From Nectonema munidae (Eukaryota; Nematomorpha; Nectonematoida; Nectonematidae): 64,000 nucleotides of DNA. The notes beneath the pieces were generated by a model. That model did not search any database. It saw nothing but the letters and a program-made list of their open reading frames with translations, and was not told the DNA's origin. Positions 34,709 through 45,780 of this stretch are shown here, one piece after another. The position numbers and the translations under genes are program-made. The DNA lies in NCBI GenBank assembly GCA_030549495.1, contig JAUIRK010000882.1, forward strand, positions 62,001 to 126,000, written 5' to 3'. How positions within the stretch are numbered: the stretch's first letter is position 1; each line of letters starts with the position of its first letter.

Positions 34709-36090
34709 TTATGACAAAGAAGGATCTGCTTTTTGAAGCTGTGTCAAAGAATTAGCAAAAGTTTCACATATTACTTGCTTTATTTTTACGTCATCTTTTG
34801 CTTTTCGCTTACATAAAGGCCTTTTCTTATTATTATTATTATTATTATCGTATCGATTGGGCAAAACAACATTTTTATTCACTAAAGTCACTATCGGGAA
34901 TCGAACAGAGACCATCTGGATTAAGACCCTGCGCTCCTACCATTACGCCATCTGCCCTAGCCTTGTATAGTATACTAGAGTTTGGGTCACACAGATCAAG
35001 CATATTGAAAAAACAAACTAAAGATCTTCTTCTTGTGCTTGTTTTACAAGTATTATATTTAGCCATTTGATCCAAATTTGTTATAAAAAGTGATTCTACC
35101 TGGTAGTTTTTTCTGTGAGCTTCATCAATTTGCGATACTTTCTGCATAGAACTGAAAATATAAACGTTGCTTGTTTTCTAACCGATATAAACGGTCAAAC
35201 TGGAATTGGATTTATTTGTGTAAATTTCACTTGAGTATAATGGCTTCATTTTCAAAAGATTTATCACAGTTTATTATTTCACGCTGATTTTTTCTCATAG
35301 TTCCAACAATGGTGATTTTTCGATTTTGAAATCGTTCAGTAATTTCTGAGATTGTGAAAAAGTTGTCCATTGTTACATTGTATCCTTTTTCGAAAGAAGG
35401 TGTCATCAATTTTTCACAAAGATGTAAAGCAAGTCACTTCAAAAAGCATTGCACAAATATTTTGAAGATTTGTTCACCAATTTATCCGGCTTTGATGGCA
35501 TGCATTGAAGAAATGAACAACGACATTTGGATGGGAAAAGCTGTTCATCTACTGTTAGGCCAAAAGATGGAACATAGCACAACTGAGAGTTTTGAATGAA
35601 GTTCTAAGCTTTCTTGTCTTCTCCTTCTTGGGGTAACGTCATCAAAATGTATACATGTCTCATTATCAATTTGAATTTATCTGTACTCCCCGTTCTTTAA
35701 AAATTGCCTAGAGATCATTCAAAGGGGTATTTTTTGCAGCAAAAATACCTCTTGCATATTGAAGCGCAATAAACTATTTTATTTCTTCTAAAGAGACAAA
35801 AAAAAATTTTATCATAAAGTTTTCCATGTATTGTTGTAAATTTCAATATAGACGTTATCATACTATTCCTGAAAAGTAGTTCTAATGCGGAGAGAGGACT
35901 TCCTTTCACTATATTATGTTTTGAATATTCTGTTGGACCAGATTTAGCTGTTAAGATATTTTCGTTTGGAATTCTTCCCTTTTTTAGAAGCAAAATGCTG
36001 AGGATGTCACTCTTGTCCTGATTGTGAAATAGCTGCTCTTTCTGCTTCATAATTCGATTCTTCTGAGCTTTCAAAAAATCGGAATTTTCT
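34709..36090 (-). mobile_element. piggyBac-type transposase relic
   Basis: Minus-strand pieces in order: GPTEYSKHNIVKGSPLSALE (N-terminal region, about 35940), TVDEQLFPSKCRCSFLQCMP (about 35530), EKGYNVTMDNFFTISEITER and TIVGTMRKNQREI (35400-35300), LDQMAKYNTCKTSTRRRSLV and FFNMLDLCDPNSSILY (35080-34970). These follow the piggyBac DDD transposase order. Several stops and frameshifts, and a SINE insertion at 34829-34962, break it. No TTAA-flanked ends were identified. Confidence 0.8.
34829..34962 (-). repeat. tRNA-derived SINE inserted in the piggyBac relic
   Basis: The minus strand begins TAGGGCAGATGGCGTAATGG (A-box like), has B box TGTTCGATTCCCG, and ends in an ATA/TAA repeat at about 34829-34850. 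It separates ILYK from the C-terminal piggyBac piece. The family differs from the SINE at 10621. Confidence 0.6.
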
Positions 36091-36829
36091 AAATGTTCTT
36101 TTTCAAAATCCTTATTTTCTGTATAAGATGAAAATTAGAATCAGAATCTTCCATAGATTCTATTATCTTTTCATTAGAAACACTTGTTTTTAGCACGAGC
36201 AGGAGGTTTGCTGTGGAGAGTGTGAAGTAAAATCAATAAAGTTCATGCGTCTATATTATTATGGATATATGCTTATTATTATGTTTATATTTCACTTTAT
36301 GATTGAATACCTATTTTCCAGTTTTCATAGGTATATAGTGTTTTTACATTAATATAAAAGATAATAATTTATTAAAAAAGTTTCACCTAACATCTCAAGC
36401 TAGAAAAAATGTTTTGAATATTGATAGTGCTCAAAAATGACGACTTTGTAAATGATACCTTTTTTTTATGCAATATTCAAATCCTTTTTCAAAAATTTTC
36501 CTCACTTTACTTCCATTTCCATGTCGAAGAGACATTGAGATTCAAAAAAAATAGTCTAGACATTAGTACCCACTTTAGAAAGGTATATACACACATATAC
36601 GGTTATAATGTTGGATGAAAGTTAAAAATAGAGACTTTCCATAGGCTTCTTCATTATTATTGGATCCTTAAAGATTAGATGCGCGTCATACCGACACGTG
36701 GGGATTCATGCTTCTCTCTATTCACAAAAGTGTTCGAGCAAATAAGGATTTTACAGAAATACTCTAATACAGATATGCATTTAACTTTTATTCAAGCACA
36801 ATTCCCAATGGTTTTTCCGGATTAAATGC

Positions 36830-37045
36830 TGATGGACATAAACTCGGTGGACAAAATGTTGGCAGACAAAAGCCGGATAGACATAATGCCGACAATCATT
36901 TGACGAGTCATACTGTCGAACCCAAGAATTTAACTTAAAATCAATATTATTATCATTTCCATTCTTCTCATCGACATTATGTCCTCTTCAAGAAGATTTC
37001 AACTTTCTTCCCTTGGACATTATGTTCATCAGAGTTTTGTCTGTA
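36830..37045. mobile_element. Inverted-repeat element with GACATAATG words
   Basis: The left part has CTGATGGACATAAAC, GTGGACAAAATGTTGG and AGACATAATGCCGAC. The right part has CGACATTATGTCC, GGACATTATGTTCATCAG and TTTTGTCTG, the reverse complements of the same words. It is MITE-like, with no coding frame and no clear target duplication. Confidence 0.45.
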
Positions 37046-37439
37046 TAAAAATTTTTTTTTCACTCACTCGTAGAATTAACACTCACAACACATAAATGAA
37101 AATTTGAAAGAGACGAAACCTTTGATTCTAATATTCCAGTTTTCAGCACACTCCCCTTCTACTTCACGCTGACGTAAATTGCCTTTCAACGGAGAAAATG
37201 CTAACTCCAATTTCCGTCCTGCGAGAAGAAAACAAATTTGGCAGTTGGCATAGGGTTGCCACATGTGTCGGTTTCCTGGGATTGCTCAAGTTGAAAATAT
37301 TGCAATCAATTTGTTTCATGAAAATTTAAAGACGCAACATTTGCATAGGTGTTATAGACTTTATTTTGCTTGTTAAACCAAACTTGTTGATGAATCTAAA
37401 ATTTTGGAGATTGACACGTAAAAAAGGTATTTTCAAACA

Positions 37440-37990
37440 TTAAATCCAAAGTCTGGATTCAGAAAAAAATTAGAGGGTTGATTTGGTATAAAGCATATTT
37501 TTCATATATAATTTGAGATATTATTTTAAAAGACAGTTTTTAGACGTAAACCGCATATTTGATGCACACTTGCTGATATTTTGAAACGTTGAAAGCGAAA
37601 ACTACGTAAAAAAAAGGAAACTACCACGGTTGATTTGGTATGAAAAGTTATATTTCATGTAAAATTAGAGAGAATATTTGTGGAGACAGTTTTCAGACAT
37701 AAACTGCAAAGTTTATTATCCAAAATCTGAGCCCAGAAATAAAACCAGGATGGTCAATTTGGTATAAGAACATATCCTTCAGGTAAGATTTGAATGAATG
37801 TTTTTGGAGACAATTTTTTGGAAATAAACCGCAAATTTGATTAATACTTATTGGTATTTTCACATTTTAAAATGCGAAAACTGAGACCAGAAATGAAAGC
37901 AGCATTGCCGATTTAGTGTAAAAACATATATTTTATGTTTAAATGTGAAAGAATATTTAAAATCAAATATATTTCTCATCAATCAAAATT
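37440..37990. repeat. Degenerate tandem repeat, unit about 135-160 bp
   Basis: GGTTGATTTGGTATA-like starts occur at about 37473, 37629, 37762 and 37907, each followed by a CATATWTTTCAT word, GGAGACARTTTT and a TAAACYGCAAATTTGAT word. About four units. The array ends in the palindrome TCAATCAAAATTTTGATTGA. Confidence 0.6.
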
Positions 37991-38465
37991 TTGATTGACA
38001 TTTTTAAAAGAGTTGCCGGGATTATTGAAAAAATTAAATATATAAAGTGTTAGGCGTTCAAAACTGTATATAATTATAGATTTTGCAAGGGTGCATCTAA
38101 GCTAAATCTATGTTATATCGTTAACTACAGATAATGTGAATACTTTATTCATAAATCTTAATGATTGTCAGTTTTTGACATACAAGGGTCATTCAACTAT
38201 CATAGAAATAGTTCAAAAAGATGCAGCTAGCGATTATAAGATAAGTCCCGAAATTTGAAGGGATATAATTCAGCCAATTTTGTATAACTAATTTTTAAGT
38301 GAGAGGGAGGGGCGTTTTAGGTTACCGCTCTGAAGTACAAAGAAATTAAGATAGTTCAATTTAAATAAATTTAAATTTTATTGAAATGAGGCGAATAAAC
38401 TACAAAATTCTGATCATTAAACAGTTAAATGATAAAAAAGTATTTATTATTATCACTGTCTAAAT

Positions 38466-38925
38466 CCGTGGTTCCCAAACGTTTTCTGATCGTTGCCCAC
38501 TTTTCATACATGATCCTTGTCTATGACCCCCACAGCAATCACAGCCGGGAATACCGTGACTGTCTACTAGTATCTAAGAATTATAATCATAAGATTAATT
38601 GAAAAGGGCATTTTGCTAAAAAGCTCTTTCAAGAATAAGCAAAAAAAGAAGGAAGCATAGAGAATGCACTGGATGGAAAAAGTTTATATTAATCCTACGC
38701 TATGTGATTTAATCTTTGAATCTTACAAATTTGCTCTAGTTTGGAGACAATTCTACTCAGTGTGCTGCAAATTATCGACAAGTTTCTTGATTCTTGGTTT
38801 TGTTTCACTTAAAGCACAACGCAGGTCCTGTGTAGGTTTTATTTATGCAAAGCCTCAAATCATGGCCCCCTAAATTTTGCTTTATGGCCCCCCAGGGGGC
38901 CATGGTCTACAGTTTGGGAATCAAT
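38466..38925. mobile_element. hAT-like MITE, diverged
   Basis: The left end CGTGGTTCCCAAAC and the right end GTTTGGGAATCA are inverted. Internal words CTATGACCCCC and GGCCCCCCAGGGGGCC match the subterminal GGACCCC pattern of the related element at 27244. Target duplication not clear. Confidence 0.55.
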
Positions 38926-38971
38926 CAAATACTTTGCCCAAAAAGAAAACTACAACAAAATAGTTCTTTAC

Positions 38972-39058
38972 CAATTGAGTTGAAAATATCTGTTAAAATT
39001 GAGTAAGTTATCTCTGATGCTTTAACAAATTGCTTTGAAATATTGCTTGCATGATTCT
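38972..39058 (-). CDS. Exon paralogous to the left-edge exon (copy B)
   Basis: 87 nt between GTGTTTTAG and a good donor ATTG/GTAAAG, symmetric phase 1. It encodes NHASNISKQFVKASEITYSI and LTDIFNSI. The reading frame and both splice sites are clean. It matches the edge exon 1-181 in its first residues and in hydrophobic spacing. The gene it belongs to is not recognised. Confidence 0.4.
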
Positions 39059-40048
39059 CTAAAACACACATCCTACTTCTGCTTTTTTTTTTAGCTATTT
39101 GGAGAGAGATAGTTTTTAGCATTTTTTATATATTCAGGTATAAAAAAGTTCTCTAACAAAAGTCTCAACTTGTCTTCAATTTTCATTTGTCCCATTTTAA
39201 AACTTTTACCTCCTAATTTTCCTACCCTTCACAGACTATAGCAGTGCAAATTCTCACAATGTTTGGCTCCACTTACTGCGGCCTTTTTTAATTGTTATTT
39301 ATATGCATATGAATACGTTTGCCCAAAAAAAACAAATTCTCTCATATTTTATAATAGCATAAAATAATCTTACTCTATTACAAAATTAGGAAAATTTAAA
39401 AAATCATCTCTCGCTATATAAAATGATTTATGCCCCCCCCCCCCCCCCCATATGGCTCAAACAGACGTCTTTGTATTCAGAACGAAGTATTTTCTTTTTG
39501 GAAGCATTTAACCCACAGTCTGGTTTATGTCTTTAAATTTATGACCCTGAAATTAATACTTAATCTTTCATCTATGCAAGTAAGTATAAAATATTTTGGA
39601 TGTAACTTTAATTAAAGTGTTCTCACCCTGGCTATAAAGATTTTATTTTTAGTATTATACTACAATTTGGCAAAATACTAAAAGCGAAAAAGCTTCATTA
39701 AATTTTGGATTTCAAAGCCGATAAGATGATTGATTATCCTGCTCTACTTTCAATCTAGCGTTTGTATATGCTTCCCTCTGTAAAGCAATGGTTTCCAAAC
39801 TTTTGCAGTCAATTACCCAAGTTTAACTTTGGTTGAGTCAGTCTCATATATTTTAATCAAATTAAATTTTTTTAAAAATAAAAAGGGAAGGTGGAAATAT
39901 TTTTTGTATTTATATTAATTGAAAAATATATCTTGGAAATAGTCTGGTTATATAAGCCTTACTTTGTGCTATAAAGTGAATGTGGATGGATCTCTTAGCG
40001 TCGAGTAAACACGAAAGAAGGAAACATCACAAAAAAATGGAAGCAAAA

Positions 40049-40054
40049 TTTATT
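40049..40054 (-). terminator. Poly(A) signal AATAAA, secreted-protein gene
   Basis: Minus-strand AATAAA 40-45 nt past the stop codon at 40094. Confidence 0.65.
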
Positions 40055-40093
40055 AATAAAACGCAGGGCATGTGCATTTGCAAGAAACAAAAT

Positions 40094-40804
40094 TTAAAGG
40101 GTGTTACAAATCTTGTCAGCACAAGTCCTACTTTCCTCCTCCAAATGCTTTAAAGGCGACAGATTAATTTTGTCAAAGTTGGTGCTAAGTTTGACCTTGA
40201 ACTTTCCGCAGTCAATGTGAATCTTATCTTCCTCATCGGTTAAGACGTGTTTGCAGGAAATATTTTTGAAGATATCCTTATTCATTATAATGTTCTTCAC
40301 GTTCTTTTCTATCACCTCTTCTTCATCTTCGATCACGATGCCAAAGTTGGAGAGGTGCAAGTCTGCAAACTTTTCCTCATTCTTCTCCACAAAAGCCACG
40401 ACTTCCTTCATTTGAGGCAGGGAAAAAACAAACTCCACCATTTCATTCATCTTGCCCTCGTCGACAGTCTTGTTCATGAAGATGGTTTCGATGTAGGGCG
40501 AGAGCTTAGGCGTGATGGACATGTAGAGGCACTTGCACAACGAAATGAAATTTGGAATCTCCTTGTCCATTTTCACTTGCATCGGGATGAAGCGCATCAA
40601 AATGATGTAAAAGAGTTTTTCATTTTCGATGTCTTGATAGTCATCGCCCTCATCCTCGTCCGAACGGTAGTCCTGGTAGTCGTCGGTCAACGTCTCGGCC
40701 TTCACTTCGCCCTCAGCCTCGGAAATTTTGAGGGAGCGCGTCTCGGGGAGCAAAAGGGCGGCGATGAAGATGGCGGCGCAACAGATGAAAAATTTGTGCT
40801 GCAT
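40094..40804 (-). CDS. Small secreted acidic protein, intact copy
   Basis: 236 residues, single exon. The frame is open four codons upstream, but the first ATG is at 40804. A signal peptide (MQHKFFICCAAIFIAALLLP then ETRS) precedes an Asp/Glu/Tyr-rich segment (DDYQDYRSDEDEGDDYQDIE), then a predicted helical body. Mature cysteines: LCKCLY, ISCKHV, IDCGKF, TCADKIC near the end. That makes six, enough for three disulphides. NKT and NIS are possible N-glycosylation sites. A TATA box lies at 40911-40917 and AATAAA at 40049. G+C is higher than in the flanks, as expected for coding DNA. No known family recognised. Likely exported from the cell, perhaps in secretion or haemolymph. A second copy at 1218-2189 is broken, so this is probably the only working one here. 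Confidence 0.82.
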   Translation of the reverse strand: MQHKFFICCAAIFIAALLLPETRSLKISEAEGEVKAETLTDDYQDYRSDEDEGDDYQDIENEKLFYIILMRFIPMQVKMDKEIPNFISLCKCLYMSITPKLSPYIETIFMNKTVDEGKMNEMVEFVFSLPQMKEVVAFVEKNEEKFADLHLSNFGIVIEDEEEVIEKNVKNIIMNKDIFKNISCKHVLTDEEDKIHIDCGKFKVKLSTNFDKINLSPLKHLEEESRTCADKICNTL

Positions 40805-40910
40805 TTCACAAAACAATTCTTAGGAGTTCTCTTTGTAGGAAAAGCGTTAGGCGTGGGAATCACAAGAAGCAGCAGAGAAGAAGTAAGTCTTGGCAAAGAG
40901 CTGGCATTAC

Positions 40911-40917
40911 TTTTATA
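40911..40917 (-). promoter_or_regulatory. TATA box of the secreted-protein gene
   Basis: TATAAAA on the minus strand, 107 nt before the ATG; transcription would start near 40880-40885. Confidence 0.65.
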
Positions 40918-41000
40918 AGAGCGAGGCAAAGCTATGCCTGTGAGCGAAGGAAATTTTTTCTTGCCATTCCAAAACACTTCTTGAAATGCAGTGTGCAGGA

Positions 41001-44000
41001 GAGAATTCAGAGCCTCTTCTTTGGAATATTAATGAATGGTGGCAGAGCACCTTGCCAGCCATTTTCTTCCTTTTGCAACATTTTGTGTGCGCTAAGCTTC
41101 AAGATCAGCAGCTTCCTTGACTTTGTTAAATTTCTACGATATTTTGAAGGACAGGAATGCAAATTATTCCGAATCAGCTATGATGTTCTATTTTCAACGT
41201 GATTTTTTGTCTAAGAAGAGATGAAATACTTAGAGGAACGAAATGATCTTAACAAAAAATTTCTTTTAAAATCTCTGCTTATAGCCAAAAAAACACAACT
41301 CAAGATAAAACAACTGACGTTTGCGTATTCCCCATTCCAGCTTTTTACTGTTGTGTGAAACATTCTGAATAATTTTCTTTCTATTTCCCTAAAATCTTCA
41401 ACCAAAAAGCGTATAATTCTGGAGTCCCCAATTTTTATTGCTTCTCTGTTTGACAATTTCAACTTCTTGAAAGATACAATTGTATATTGGATGAATCAAT
41501 TAATAAACACTAAAAACATGAAAGATCCATCTCTTATCCTTTGCAATTTCTAACCCTAACAGTGACGGGGCATTTTAGCCCTTCTGCAACTAAAACATGC
41601 CTTTCCTAAAATCGCTAGCTTATTCATTTGATATTATTTTCACGGTAGTTGAATAAGCCTCTCATGTCAATAACTGTCAATCAAAATCAAATGTACATTT
41701 TTCAACAAAATTTTTATATTATCATGTCTATAACTTATAATGTAGTGTTTACTTTAGATTCACTCTTGAAATTTTGTGATCATATATTTTTTACTTTTAA
41801 ATTGTCTTTTTTCAATAATAATTAGTCTTTTTTAAATTCTAAGCCCTTTTTCTACAACTCAAAATAAAATAGAAAAAAGACAATTTAGAAACTTAAAAAA
41901 AGACAAATTAAAATTGAAAAAAGACAATTAAGAAGTAAAAATGGAATATATTGGAACACATAACACTTATGCAAGCATATTTTTCCAATAAACACGACAA
42001 CGTTGTAGCAAATGCCAATCAAAATTTTGATTGATGATAAATTGCCTCCGAAAACTTTTATCCAAATTTTAAATAAAATATATATTTTTATGCTAAATCA
42101 ATCATGTTGATTTCATTTTCGTGCTCAATTTTTGCAATTAGAGTGTCAAAATGTCTAAAAGTATCCTTCAAGTTTGCTGTTTACGTCTAAAATTTTTCTC
42201 CAAGAATAATTTAATGAATTTTTTTTGAAAAGTTTGCTTTTTTCAAATAAGAGAATAAATTTAAAAAAATTAATAAATAGTTTTAAATTATTTATCTTAT
42301 TTGTATAATTATTAAATATACAAAATTTATTAAAACAATAAAATTTATTGATACTAATTATCAAACCTTTCACTTGTTATGACTAAAGATATATTATGAA
42401 TTTTAAAATCCTTTCACACACATATGAGTTGTTTTTTTGTGTAACTTATTTTGTTTAAACTTGAAAGTTCTTTTTTTAAAAAACGCAAACTTTTCAAAAA
42501 ATTTTAATTAAATTAAGCAATTTGTTAAAGACTAAAACTAATTAAGATAATTTAATTTTGAAATAAAATTTATTTTCAAAAATTATGCGTTCTTTTTTTT
42601 TTGATAAAAATGTCTATAAAAGTTGAGAAAATTTATTATACTCAGTTAAAAACGGTCTTTAAATTTAGTTTTTTTACTAATAAAAATGAAAAATTTCAAA
42701 AAACATTGAAAACAACTATTTTCCCAACTTTTAATAAGCATCAAGGAATTAAATGTTCTTGCGCAGTAAATTAAACAAAACTTGGCTGGATTAATAATTT
42801 TATCAAAGTTAATTAATTTTTATTTTAGCAATTTTCATTTTTTTGTTTTTTTTCACAAGAAAAGTATTTTAAATTAAAATACTAATTTAAAATAAAAAAA
42901 TTTATTGGAAAAATACGGAGATGAATTCAAAGTGAAAATTCCGATCGTCAAAGTTTCACTAAACCGAACAGCAAAAGTACATAAAAATTGGAATCAATGC
43001 TACCTAACCTAACGCTTTTCTTCTGTTTTGTAATTCACATATGTTGGTAAGCAGTAAACCCGAAATTTTTTTTTTACAAAGAAGTGCAAGAATATGTGAA
43101 TCAATAAAAAATTTTATGTTTCAAAGCGACTATATATGCGCTGAAGCTTTTTCAGTTGGAAGCAACTCACACATGTGTTATCGGTTGACAACGTAAGATC
43201 AAAAATATCAAACTCTAATTTTAATCCAATAAAAAGCGAGATTATCCTCTTTTGAATCAAACAAACCAAAATCATCTGTGAATATGTGTAAATTATAGAG
43301 TGTCAAAAAACCATTTTGCACCCCCAAAACTGGTTGAGGGGTGCAACTTCATTCCCTATTCCTTGCTCTATGTTGTTTAGTACTTACGCTTTTCTAACCC
43401 TACTGACTATTAGTAATTCCCAAATGTTAGCGTCTAAGACATACGAAAAAGAAGATTTAATTTGAGACGCCCACGACTCAAGAAAAGTCTTCTAGCATAG
43501 ATATCTAATTCCCTCTCCTACAAAACATAAATCCAAACTTGACGTATTTTTTAGTCATCCATATGGAAGCGCGTCAATTCGGCGTCAGGACAATTCACAC
43601 TTTGGACAATTTCGCCTCTAATTATATTGATATTTGGCTGAAATGTCCGTGAACAGTGGGTAATGCATCCACGGGAAGAACATTCTTATATAACTGAACA
43701 GGAGAGAGAGAGAGAGAGATGTTGGCACTATCTGGAATCGAAACCGGAATGATCGGATCAAGATCTTTCGCTTCAGCATTTTGTCAAGCAAAAAGATACC
43801 CTGTTGACATGCCTATAGTTAGTAGCTCACAAAAATAGAATCAGAGCTCCTTTCAGAGAAATAAGAAGAAGAAGAAGAAGCAGCAGACACACAACTTTCA
43901 TCTTGAATCAGGCCAACTTTGTTGCATGTAAAACAAAAGAGGAGAGGAAGCAAAATTCTTGCATATCATTATCCATATTATACATTTTTCCAAGAATGAG

Positions 44001-44251
44001 TTGAGAGGAAATGAATATCGAAAGTTATCAATCACTTGCTACTTCTTGCTATACACTATACAGCATATGATGCTCATTCCTTTGCCTTTATCTTCGTTTT
44101 TCATTTAGTGCATGCATTATAGCAGCTTTCTTTCTTTCTAAAGCATAAATTTTATGCATCTTCTATGTTTATTTATACAAATCTTTGAATGCGAAAAAAG
44201 ATTCACATTTCACAGTTTATCCGATAACTCGCATGATACCCTATCTTCAAT
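41001..44251. other. AT-rich intergenic DNA
   Basis: No gene supported. It holds an inverted copy of the 37.4-38.0 kb repeat at 42005-42195 and a GA tract at 43702-43720. A region at 43700-43800 has a tRNA B-box-like GGTTTCGATTCC on the minus strand and may be an old SINE. Confidence 0.45.
42005..42195 (-). repeat. Inverted dispersed copy of the 150-bp repeat
   Basis: Read on the minus strand it has TTTTAGACGTAAACAGCAAA, GATTGATTTAGCATAAAAAT and ATCATCAATCAAAATTTTGA, in the same order as the unit ending the array at 37440-37990. Confidence 0.55.
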
Positions 44252-44856
44252 GGTGCCTGGTCAAAACGTCCGAAACCAAAAGGTCCGAAAACTAAAACGT
44301 CCGAAACCAAAACGTCCGAAACCAAAAGGTCCGAAAATTAGATTAACAGTATCTGGACCCTTAAAAACATTTTTTTTCAAGAATCAAAATTGTTGAGGAA
44401 AAAAACTGAGAAATTGAGCACAAAACTTTTTTTATTTAAAAAAAATCTATTTCTAGTTTTTTAGTTTAAAACTTTACACATTTTATATTTAAATGAAAAA
44501 TGCACTATAATCAAGCGTGTCTTTTTACTGAAATAGATAAAAATTCATTCCAATCTCTTAAAATCCATTCAAATCGTGTAGTTTTTCCTTTGATTTTTGA
44601 TAGCAAGTCTAATTTTCAAAGTCTTGCAAATTCAACTAATTAGTATAACTTTTTCCGAGACTTTTTTCCAAAATTGGGTTATATATTTTAAAATCATAAT
44701 CTTCAGAAGTGTTTAATTTTAAAATGAATTTTTTTTAGCCAAACTCATTATAATCCAAAAAAAAATTGGTTTCGGACGTTTTGGTTTTCGGGCATTTTGG
44801 ATTTCGGACGTTTTGGTTTCGGACGTTTTAGATTTCGGACGTTTTGACTATGAACC
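44252..44856. mobile_element. MITE A of the GTCAAAACGTCCGAAA family
   Basis: The left end GGTGCCTGGTCAAAACGTCC and the right end, inverted, GGTTCATAGTCAAAACGTCC. Inside both ends the word AAACGTCCGAAACC is repeated four to five times. The flanks CTTCAAT (44245-44251) and CTTCAGAT (44857-44864) fit an 8-bp target duplication with one base lost. No coding frame (605 bp). Confidence 0.75.
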
Positions 44857-44941
44857 CTTCAGATAGTTGATTTGCATCCGTCCTGTCATTTTGCGGAAGA
44901 GATTAAAAAACCACTTTTGGGGACGGAATTACAAAATATAT

Positions 44942-45085
44942 AGATCATACATAAATGACCTCCCCTACTAATAAACTAATTCTAAATGCTCTATATTAAA
45001 AAATAGAGTAGGAGGGGTAAAAATCACGACGGGGGAGGGTTCAAAAACTTAAAAATTTTGGGGGACGTCATTTATGTATGATTGA
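44942..45085. mobile_element. Short palindromic MITE
   Basis: ATCATACATAAATGACCTCC at the left and GGACGTCATTTATGTATGAT at the right are inverted repeats around a 100-bp core. The GGGTCATACATAA word also occurs near 24050. Confidence 0.6.
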
Positions 45086-45780
45086 TCATCCCATAGTCAA
45101 AATAAATTAAAATAAAATATCTATGATTTTTCAGTCTTGTGTGTATAATGGGAAGTGCTGATAGCTTGTAATACCATTGATTTTAACTACTTCAAGAAGC
45201 AAAAAAGTTTAAAAAAAATTGCGTAGGAAAAGCTTGCACCGATTTTTATGGGTCTGCCTTTTTCCACAGTCCTCATAATTTTGTCGTAATCCCTCTAAAT
45301 TTTGAGGTAATCTCCACAAATGGTGAAGCAATCCTTTACAAATCCCCCAAAGCATTTTGTAATCTATCAAATCATTGCAAAAGACTTCGAAGATTTTGAG
45401 GAAGAGCATTAAATTTTAGATTATAATTTAACTTTTTCAAATTTTAGAATTTAGTTAATATAAAAAAGTAAAATTGAAAGAAAAATTTCATAGATTACGA
45501 TTAATTTTAGGAGATTACGAAGATTTTCGATATGTTTATGGGGATTGTGACAAAAAAAAGAAAAAATAAATGAAGGATTGCGCAGTACTAGGACAGATCT
45601 GATGGATTATAAAAAAAATTTGATGGGATTGCGTGGATTTGCAACAAATTTTAGAGGATTTAGTAGAATTGCAATAATTTTATGGTGATTGCGTCAAAAA
45701 AGTTAAATTAAAGAAGGATTAAGCAGGATTGGGAAACTTTGATGGAGTACAAAAAAATTGTAAGATTAGATTGATTGGTA

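Larger units (their letters stand above)
39050..41000. repeat. Segmental duplication, copy B
   Basis: Direct-orientation partner of about 175-2384. It keeps the intact secreted-protein gene. A run of 18 C at 39434-39451 is expanded relative to six C in copy A. Confidence 0.9.

Noticed and set aside
34890-34962. Functional tRNA gene on the minus strand
   Set aside because: A and B boxes are present but the acceptor and anticodon stems do not pair, and a TAA-repeat tail follows, so it is a SINE head.
37076-37264. 62-codon minus-strand frame with several cysteines
   Set aside because: Cysteines are unevenly placed and neither splice sites nor a signal peptide support it.
40247-40918. Long plus-strand open frame of 223 codons over copy B
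   Set aside because: It is antisense to the secreted-protein gene, whose signal peptide, TATA box and poly(A) signal all fit the minus strand; the plus frame starts inside coding sequence.
44154-44396. Open frame with repeated RPKPKG-like residues
   Set aside because: It is the translation of the repeated end words of MITE A.
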